Source: Atribacteria bacterium SCGC AAA255-N14
GTDB lineage: Bacteria; Atribacterota; JS1; SB-45; 34-128
NCBI GenBank assembly: GCA_000405345.1
Contig: ASPC01000062.1
Location: 1-9,945 of the forward strand
Direction: 5' to 3'
DNA length: 9,945 nt
In this document: positions 5,225-9,945 of the stretch, in pieces
Layout of the letters: the number at the start of each line of letters is the position of its first letter
Numbering within the stretch: the first letter of the stretch is position 1
Program-made: the position numbers and the translations under genes
Notes under the pieces: model-generated
Database searches by the model: none
What the model was told of the DNA's origin: nothing
What the model saw: only the letters and a program-made list of their open reading frames with translations

Positions 5225-6319
5225 TTATTCGAAAAACTTCATGTATTGGCCATATCCTTCTTTTTCTAAATCTTCTTTGGGTATAAAACGAAGGGCAGCT
5301 GAATTCATACAATAGCGAAGACCTGTTGGTGCAGGTCCATCATCAAATACATGACCGAGATGAGAATCTGCATCTTTGCTTCTTACTTCCGTTCTGCTCA
5401 TAGATAAACTGTTATCCTCTTTTTCTAAAATGTTAATCGGTTCGAGTGGTTTGGTAAAGCTTGGCCAGCCTGTTCCCGAATCAAACTTATCCAGAGAACT
5501 AAAAAGTGGTTCACCGGATACAATATCCACATAAATACCTTCTTTCTTGTTATCCCAATATTCATTATCAAAAGCCCTTTCTGTACCGCATGACTGTGTT
5601 ACGTTAAACTGTAAGGGGGTCAATGTATCTTTCAGCTCTTCATCCGAAGGTTTCTCAAACTTACTCTCATTATTATCAGTCGTATCTTCCCAGGTCGATT
5701 GAAGATAGGCTTCCCGTCCTGAACCAGCACGATATGATTTATATCTGATGGGGGCTTTCTGGTAATAATCCTGATGATAATCCTCCGCCACATAGAATAT
5801 GGATGCCGGTATTATTTCTGTAACAATATCCACTTGAAACTTGCCTGACCCTTGTAATTTTTCTTTGGACTCTTCTGCCAGCCGTTTTTGTTCTTCGCTG
5901 TGATAAAAGACAGCAGTCTTATATTGTTCCCCTCTATCTGCAAACTGGCCCCTGATATCGGTAGGATTTATCTGCCGCCAGAAAACATCAAGTAACGCGG
6001 AATAAGTAATGATTGAAGGGTCAAAGGTAATTTGTACAGCTTCCAAGTGACCGGTCTTTCCGGTGGTTACTTCTTCATAGGTTGGGTTCTCTTTATGTCC
6101 ACCGGTATAACCCGCTAAAACTTCCGTAACCCCATCTAATTCTTCAAAAGGAGATTCCATACACCAAAAACACCCGCCTGCAAAGGTCGCTTTTTCCATT
6201 TTATTTTCCTCCTCATTTTTTATTATAGTATTATCTTGCCCATTCGACAAAAGGACAAAATATATGCCAATTAAACTGATAATAAATATTATCATTAAAT
6301 TTCTTAACTTTACTTTCAT
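5225..6319 (-). CDS. msrAB: Bifunctional peptide methionine sulfoxide reductase MsrA-MsrB, N-terminally anchored
   Basis: This 364-residue fusion reduces methionine-S-sulfoxide (MsrA, about 41-205) and methionine-R-sulfoxide (MsrB, about 230-360) in proteins. An N-terminal hydrophobic stretch (about 7-25) preceded by lysines and an arginine is a membrane anchor or signal segment with no lipobox Cys. MsrA carries GGCFWCME with catalytic C50 and nearby C53, plus YHQDYYQK (181-188). MsrB carries [45 protein letters not shown] and catalytic C337 in RYCMNS. There are no zinc-type CxxC pairs. The usual resolving Cys in SGCGWPSF is Thr (T283), and an extra C244 in VTQSCGTE probably replaces it. The ATG at 6319 has AGGAGG eight bases upstream. 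A second ATG at codon 41 (6199) has an equal site, so a cytoplasmic form is likely too. It stands alone between two operons. Confidence 0.95.
   Translation of the reverse strand: MKVKLRNLMIIFIISLIGIYFVLLSNGQDNTIIKNEEENKMEKATFAGGCFWCMESPFEELDGVTEVLAGYTGGHKENPTYEEVTTGKTGHLEAVQITFDPSIITYSALLDVFWRQINPTDIRGQFADRGEQYKTAVFYHSEEQKRLAEESKEKLQGSGKFQVDIVTEIIPASIFYVAEDYHQDYYQKAPIRYKSYRAGSGREAYLQSTWEDTTDNNESKFEKPSDEELKDTLTPLQFNVTQSCGTERAFDNEYWDNKKEGIYVDIVSGEPLFSSLDKFDSGTGWPSFTKPLEPINILEKEDNSLSMSRTEVRSKDADSHLGHVFDDGPAPTGLRYCMNSAALRFIPKEDLEKEGYGQYMKFFE
6197..6213 (-). promoter_or_regulatory. Internal ribosome-binding site and start codon in msrAB (cytoplasmic form)
   Basis: Inside the long frame the minus strand reads AGGAGG (6213-6208), then eight bases, then ATG (6199-6197, codon 41). 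The primary start at 6319 also has AGGAGG with exactly eight bases. Starting at codon 41 gives a protein beginning [15 protein letters not shown], the normal start of a cytoplasmic MsrA, and removes the hydrophobic anchor. Confidence 0.65.
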
Positions 6320-6524
6320 TTTAAAATCCTCCTTTAATTATAGTTATTCTACACATTTTCTAATTTATATATCACCATTCTAAATAATTGAAAATTTAAT
6401 CCTATTGCTTTTGTAGGTTAATTATATTATTATCAGGAAAGAAAGTAAGTAACCAATGTTACCAAATTATTCTTTTTTTTTGAAGGTTTAATATGAAAGC
6501 ATTATCAGAAGGGGGGTATCGCTT
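6320..6524. other. Spacer between the osmoprotectant transporter operon and msrAB
   Basis: It should hold the transporter terminator and the msrAB promoter. Candidate msrAB promoter elements on the minus strand are TTCAAT, 17 bases, TATAAA, within roughly 6360-6390, a weak match. A 5-bp hairpin gtaac/gttac (6449-6453 / 6458-6462) is followed on the minus strand only by a mixed T/C stretch. A nine-base T-run lies at 6473-6481 on the plus strand. I see no gene here. Confidence 0.4.
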
Positions 6525-7133
6525 CTATTTTTCCAGTGTAAATTTTTTTTCGATAAAAGTAAAACCAATATCTAATAAAACGGCAATAATAATTGCCGGT
6601 ATTGCTCCTCTTAATACTTTAGACATATTTAAATTGGTTAATCCCTCATATATAAATTCTCCTAAACCGCCTGCACCAATCAATGAAGTAATAATGGCGA
6701 CACTATTTGCAATGACAGCAGCAAATTTAACCCCGGCAAAGATAGCCGGGTAAGCATTCGGAAAACGAACGTAAAGCAAAATCTCTCTTTCATTGAGCCC
6801 TATCCCCTGTGCAGAATCAATATAGGCATCATCAATATTTTTTAGGCCTGTGTAAGTATTTTTAAATAATGGCAGTATGATTCTTAAAATGATGGCAAAA
6901 ATAGCCGGTTTAAATCCAATTCCCAGCAATGGAACCACAATTGCCACAACGGCAAAGCTTGGAATTGCTTGAGCGAGATTAGCAAGAAAGAGTAAAATAG
7001 AAGCTAAATAGCGATTATACAATGAAATGACCGCCAAAGGAATAGCTATTACAATCGCAACAAATAATGCGCTATAGGCTAAAAAAAGATGTTCTCCAAT
7101 TGCTACAAAAAGGTTATTCATCTCATTGTCCAT
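6525..7133 (-). CDS. Osmoprotectant (betaine/choline/carnitine) ABC transporter permease 2
   Basis: This 202-residue inner-membrane protein has about five or six membrane segments and belongs to the short permeases of the OpuB/OpuC/YehYW type (about 200-240 residues). The ATPase-contact EAA-type loop is visible at about 106-134 (QGIGLNEREILLYVRFP then NAYPAIFAG), preceded by ILPLFKNTYTGL (86-97), which is well conserved in the group, and followed by IGAGGLGEFIYEGL (152-165). It ends the four-gene operon. The start at 7133 overlaps the previous gene by 11 bases and has AAAAAGGT directly against the ATG, which is too close. The ATG at 7121 (codon 5), two bases after the upstream TGA, is an equally good coupled start. 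It pairs with the permease encoded just upstream to make the membrane channel. Confidence 0.88.
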   Translation of the reverse strand: MDNEMNNLFVAIGEHLFLAYSALFVAIVIAIPLAVISLYNRYLASILLFLANLAQAIPSFAVVAIVVPLLGIGFKPAIFAIILRIILPLFKNTYTGLKNIDDAYIDSAQGIGLNEREILLYVRFPNAYPAIFAGVKFAAVIANSVAIITSLIGAGGLGEFIYEGLTNLNMSKVLRGAIPAIIIAVLLDIGFTFIEKKFTLEK

Positions 7134-7746
7134 ACCTTTTTCTTAATAGTGTTTCAAAAAAATTTCCCATGGAATCAAGCAGAACTGCCAGGATTCCAAT
7201 CCATAATCCGGTAACCATAATAATATTTTTATCATAAAGATGGATTCCTGTTTGGATAGGACCGCCCAAGCCTCCGGCAGCTATCAGTCCCCCTAAAGTA
7301 ACCACCCCCATTGTAAAGACAATGGCTATTCTAATACCGGCAGCCAATAATGGTAATGCAAGAGGAATCCTTACTTTCCATAAAATCTCCTTATCCGAAA
7401 GACCTATAGCCCGGGCAATTTCAATATATTGGAAATCTACATTGGTTAAGCCGACATAGGTATTTCTTGCTATTGGCAGGATAGAATATAAAACAGAGGC
7501 GACCAGGGTTGGTTTGACTCCGATTCCAAAAAGTGGGATTAATATGACCAGGAGGGCTAATTCGGGAACCGATTCAATCGCGTTAAGGAAATTCAGGATA
7601 ATATTAGAAAGATTTTGTCTTTTATGTAAAAAAATACCGATACTTATGCCAATAATTATCACAATAATCAGGGTAATGAAAACCATATAAAGGTGCTCAA
7701 AAGTTTTAATTCCCAATTGTTGGGTTTTCCATACATCTAAAATCAT
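7123..7746 (-). CDS. Osmoprotectant ABC transporter permease 1
   Basis: This 207-residue membrane protein is a paralogue of the next permease. It has hydrophobic segments at about 20-40, 50-72, 82-98, 130-160 and 175-195. Family marks are SILPIARNTYVGL (88-100), the EAA-type loop ARAIGLSDKEILWKVRIPLALPLLAAG (about 111-137) and AAGGLGGPIQTGI (156-168). As in OpuC and YehYW systems, two different short permeases form the translocation pore. The start at 7746 lies one base after the ATPase stop codon (TAA, A, ATG), and only a weak AGG lies inside the ATPase end, so translation is probably coupled. The permease with SBP and ATPase neighbours fits an importer of quaternary amines; the exact substrate is unknown. 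Confidence 0.88.
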   Translation of the reverse strand: MILDVWKTQQLGIKTFEHLYMVFITLIIVIIIGISIGIFLHKRQNLSNIILNFLNAIESVPELALLVILIPLFGIGVKPTLVASVLYSILPIARNTYVGLTNVDFQYIEIARAIGLSDKEILWKVRIPLALPLLAAGIRIAIVFTMGVVTLGGLIAAGGLGGPIQTGIHLYDKNIIMVTGLWIGILAVLLDSMGNFFETLLRKRYGQ

Positions 7747-7747
7747 T

Positions 7748-8869
7748 TTATATTAACCTGGACAAGATTTCATTTGCCAACAAAATACCGATAGGCTTTT
7801 CTTCCACGACGACGGCGATAAATTCGTTTTTTTCTTTCATCATCGATAAAGCAAGGGCGATGGAGTCTAATGATGTAAAAACGAGTGACTGCTTTATAAA
7901 ATGCTTCAAATTTTTATCGTTCTTTTGGTAGAGGTCTTGCAATTTAACATAACCGAGGAATTTTTCTTTTTGCATCACCATTCCTAATTCGATATCTTCT
8001 CTTACCATACCTTCTATGACTGAATCGGTCGATAAATCGGATTTAAAGAAGTATTTTTTGTCCAGAGGAATCATAATGTCGCTGGCAGTTAAATCTTCAA
8101 GATGTTTAAATTTCTTTTTTGAATCAACAATATCTGCAATAAAATCATCAGCTGGATTAACCAATAATTCATTTTTCTTGGCTAATTGTATTAGTTTTCC
8201 TTCTTTTAATATGGCTATTCTGTCACCAAGTCGAAAAGCTTCTTCAATATCATGGGTTACAAATATAATCGTTCGATTTAATCTTTCTTTGATTTTTATG
8301 AATTCTTCCTGAAGCTGCTTCCTTAAAATAGGGTCAAGTGCTCCAAACGGCTCATCCATTAATAAAAGCGAGGGGTCCATCACCATAGCCCGGGCCAAAC
8401 CGACGCGCTGCTGTTGCCCCCCGCTAAGTTCCTTTGGTCTTCGATTGATGAATTTTTCCGGCGGCAATGAGACAATTTCAAGTAATTCCTTTACTTTTTG
8501 CGTAATTTGAGCCTCTGACCAACCTTCCAATTTTGGAACCAGGCCGATATTTTCCCGCACAGTCATATGCGGGAATAAACCAATCTGTTGAATAACATAG
8601 CCGATATTCTTGCGGAGAATAACCGGATCAAAATCCCGGTTATCTTTCCCATTGATCAAGATCCTGCCCTCATCAATTTCAACCAATCGGTTGATGGTGC
8701 GAAGCAAAGTGGTTTTCCCGCAACCACTCGGACCCAGAAGAATGAGCAATTCTCCTCCACAGACTTCCAAGCTGACCTGATTTACCGCGATTGTATGCCC
8801 GTACTTTTTTGTAACCTTTTCAATTTTTACACAATCAATCTTATTAAAGAGTTTTTTCGATATAGCCAT
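7748..8869 (-). CDS. opuCA: Osmoprotectant ABC transporter ATP-binding protein with C-terminal CBS pair (OpuCA/OpuBA-like)
   Basis: The 373 residues are close to the OpuCA length (about 380). The nucleotide-binding domain (about 14-250) shows Walker A GPSGCGKT (46-53), the Q-loop at Q95 in YVIQQIGLFPHMT, signature LSGGQQQRV (148-156), Walker B LLLMDEP (168-174) with D-loop GALD, and switch H206 in VTHDIEEA. Residues about 262-373 (DIMIPLDKKYFF, LGYVKLQDLY, IAVVVEEKPIGILLANEIL) form two CBS-like repeats. In this family such repeats gate transport by sensing ionic strength or nucleotides, for example cyclic di-AMP in some OpuC systems; whether that holds here is not visible. The ribosome-binding site is poor: GGTGAG lies about 15 bases from the ATG at 8869. 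The gene follows the SBP gene by 32 bases. The symbol is by family resemblance; the gene order differs from opuCA-CB-CC-CD. Confidence 0.9.
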   Translation of the reverse strand: MAISKKLFNKIDCVKIEKVTKKYGHTIAVNQVSLEVCGGELLILLGPSGCGKTTLLRTINRLVEIDEGRILINGKDNRDFDPVILRKNIGYVIQQIGLFPHMTVRENIGLVPKLEGWSEAQITQKVKELLEIVSLPPEKFINRRPKELSGGQQQRVGLARAMVMDPSLLLMDEPFGALDPILRKQLQEEFIKIKERLNRTIIFVTHDIEEAFRLGDRIAILKEGKLIQLAKKNELLVNPADDFIADIVDSKKKFKHLEDLTASDIMIPLDKKYFFKSDLSTDSVIEGMVREDIELGMVMQKEKFLGYVKLQDLYQKNDKNLKHFIKQSLVFTSLDSIALALSMMKEKNEFIAVVVEEKPIGILLANEILSRLI

Positions 8870-8901
8870 TTTTATTATTTATTTCTCACCAATGAATAAA
8901 T

Positions 8902-9804
8902 TTATGGAGCGATGAAACCTTTTTCAACCAGGAATTCTTTAGCGATGTCTGAGGCTTCTTTTTTGTCAATATCATACAATCTATTGAGTCTTCGCATCGT
9001 TTCAGTATCAATCTGGTCTTCTAATATTTTAAATATTTTCATCAATTCTTCATTTTCCGCCATCTCTTTACGCACAATAATAACGGCATCATAGGGAGGT
9101 AATGCTCCCTTATCATCTTCTACAATACTCAGGTTATACAGATCAACCCGGGAATCGGTAGTGTAGGCACCTATGGCATCAACCTGATTGCTCTTGATGG
9201 CTTCATACATTAAGGTTGGCTGCATTTGTCTTACTCTTCCAAAGGTAAATCCGTAGACTTTATCAATTTGCGGTAATCCATCCGGGCGGGAAGCAAATTC
9301 CGGGTCAGTACCCAGACTTAAATCGTCAGCATAGGGTTCCAGGTCGCTTATCCGAACAATATTGTGTTCTTTCACCCAATCCTTATGTAAGGCGATGGCA
9401 TAATCATCTCGAAAACCCAATCGGGCAGCAATGGCTATATTATCCTGTTCCATCAATCCCTGCTCTACTTTTTGATAGACCTCATCGGGGTCCCACTGCT
9501 CTAAAGGCGGTAATTTAAGGATAACATTATAAGCAGTTCCGGTATATTCCACATAAGCATCAATATTGCCTTTTTTGAGCGCCTCATAATTAATCATCGT
9601 TCCTCCGAGACTTTCTTTCACCTCAGTTTGCAAACCATTATCACTCATCAAATGGGCAATCATATGAGCCAGAATATACTGTTCATTGAATAATTTAGAA
9701 CCCAGGACAACTTTTTCCGGTTTTTTAAACACGTCAGCAAAAAAGAATATGGCAACAACAATGATAAGCAAAACAATTATAATTATCCATTTCTTGACCT
9801 TCAT
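8902..9804 (-). CDS. Glycine betaine/choline-type ABC transporter substrate-binding protein, membrane-anchored
   Basis: This 300-residue protein is a ProX/OpuCC/OsmF-type (OpuAC domain) binding protein. After a hydrophobic N-terminus (about 6-24, preceded by lysines) the mature part opens with [17 protein letters not shown] (32-48). It continues with [27 protein letters not shown] (64-90), [10 protein letters not shown] (169-178), VYGF (183-186) and [26 protein letters not shown], then [10 protein letters not shown], all typical of the group. The protein contains no Cys, so it cannot be a lipoprotein; it is either cleaved after the signal or stays tethered by an uncleaved helix. The ATG at 9804 has AAGGAGG nine bases upstream. 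It is the first gene of the SBP-ATPase-permease-permease operon. The ligand could be betaine, choline, carnitine or a related solute; I cannot tell which. Confidence 0.9.
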   Translation of the reverse strand: MKVKKWIIIIVLLIIVVAIFFFADVFKKPEKVVLGSKLFNEQYILAHMIAHLMSDNGLQTEVKESLGGTMINYEALKKGNIDAYVEYTGTAYNVILKLPPLEQWDPDEVYQKVEQGLMEQDNIAIAARLGFRDDYAIALHKDWVKEHNIVRISDLEPYADDLSLGTDPEFASRPDGLPQIDKVYGFTFGRVRQMQPTLMYEAIKSNQVDAIGAYTTDSRVDLYNLSIVEDDKGALPPYDAVIIVRKEMAENEELMKIFKILEDQIDTETMRRLNRLYDIDKKEASDIAKEFLVEKGFIAP

Positions 9805-9945
9805 TTTTTAATTCCTCCTTTTATTTTTTATTGGAATAGAAGTTAATGAAGCATTTCAGTTGGTTTATATCTTATTACGATACGATGAAGTAAAAATCCT
9901 TTTTTATTTATAATTTATTTATAAAAAATATTTAAAGAGAACATT
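9805..9945 (-). promoter_or_regulatory. Upstream region of the transporter operon, weak promoter candidate
   Basis: This AT-rich leader contains the ribosome-binding site of the binding-protein gene. A weak minus-strand pair is TTTACT (9894-9889) and TATAAA (9869-9864) with an overlong 19-base spacer, in which TTAC and GTAA form short ends of a 19-base dyad (9875-9893) enclosing a tandem acgat repeat (9877-9886). The pairing is speculative. The last 45 bases are low-complexity A/T with nothing recognised. Confidence 0.25.

Noticed and set aside
6449..6481. Hairpin gtaac/gttac near a T-run as an intrinsic terminator
   Set aside because: The stem is five bases with few G-C pairs. The T-run lies on the plus strand, where no gene ends. 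On the minus strand, where the transporter operon ends, the following sequence is a mixed T/C stretch.
8016..8899. Plus-strand open frames opposite the ATPase gene
   Set aside because: They are antisense to Walker and CBS coding sequence and have no family features.
1..9945. CRISPR array, tRNA, rRNA, transposase, phage or toxin-antitoxin genes
   Set aside because: I saw no regularly spaced direct repeats, no tRNA-like clover-leaf ends, and no open frame with recombinase, transposase or toxin features on either strand.

Overview
The window reads as a low-GC, anaerobe-type bacterial chromosome. It is AT-rich, the start codons mostly follow strong AGGAGG-type Shine-Dalgarno sites, the intergenic spacers are AT-rich, and the proteins look Firmicutes/Clostridia-like. 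I cannot name the organism. A clostridial or halanaerobial lineage, or a deep-branching anaerobic phylum with similar composition, would all fit.

Layout. Bases 3-821 (+) hold the C-terminal part of a class III PLP-dependent aminotransferase cut by the window edge. Every other gene is on the minus strand. From right to left (transcription order) these are: (i) an osmoprotectant-type ABC importer of the OpuB/OpuC/YehZYXW group at 9804-6525, made of a substrate-binding protein, an ATPase with CBS domains, permease 1 and permease 2; (ii) a bifunctional methionine sulfoxide reductase MsrA-MsrB with an N-terminal membrane anchor at 6319-5225; (iii) a two-gene unit at 4997-2451 made of a SagB/ThcOx-type flavin oxidoreductase and a DUF255 (YyaL-like) thioredoxin-fold protein; (iv) a ferritin-like/rubrerythrin-type di-iron protein at 2114-1626; (v) a small GYD-domain protein at 1337-1059.

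How the genes fit together. Genes (ii)-(iv) are mostly redox or repair proteins: Met-SO repair, a flavin oxidoreductase, a CxxC thioredoxin-fold protein and a di-iron peroxidase-like protein. This is what an anaerobe needs to survive oxygen. The Opu-type importer would supply compatible solutes such as betaine, choline or carnitine. That these units cooperate is an inference from proximity. Only the importer genes and the SagB-DUF255 pair are spaced closely enough to be clear operons.

Signals outside the genes. The GYD gene is bracketed by a 27-29 bp near-perfect inverted repeat (982-1010 / 1413-1439). There are two REP-like palindromes sharing an AGGGGAC core (1555-1579 and 5132-5160). The ferritin-like gene has a good sigma-A-type promoter (2234-2262) and a leader with nested inverted repeats. 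msrAB has two start codons, each with AGGAGG at the same 8-nt spacing, which would give an anchored and a cytoplasmic form. The MsrB domain appears to have moved its resolving cysteine. I saw no rRNA, tRNA, CRISPR, transposase, phage gene or obvious defence system, and the most likely undescribed item is the repeat-flanked GYD cassette.
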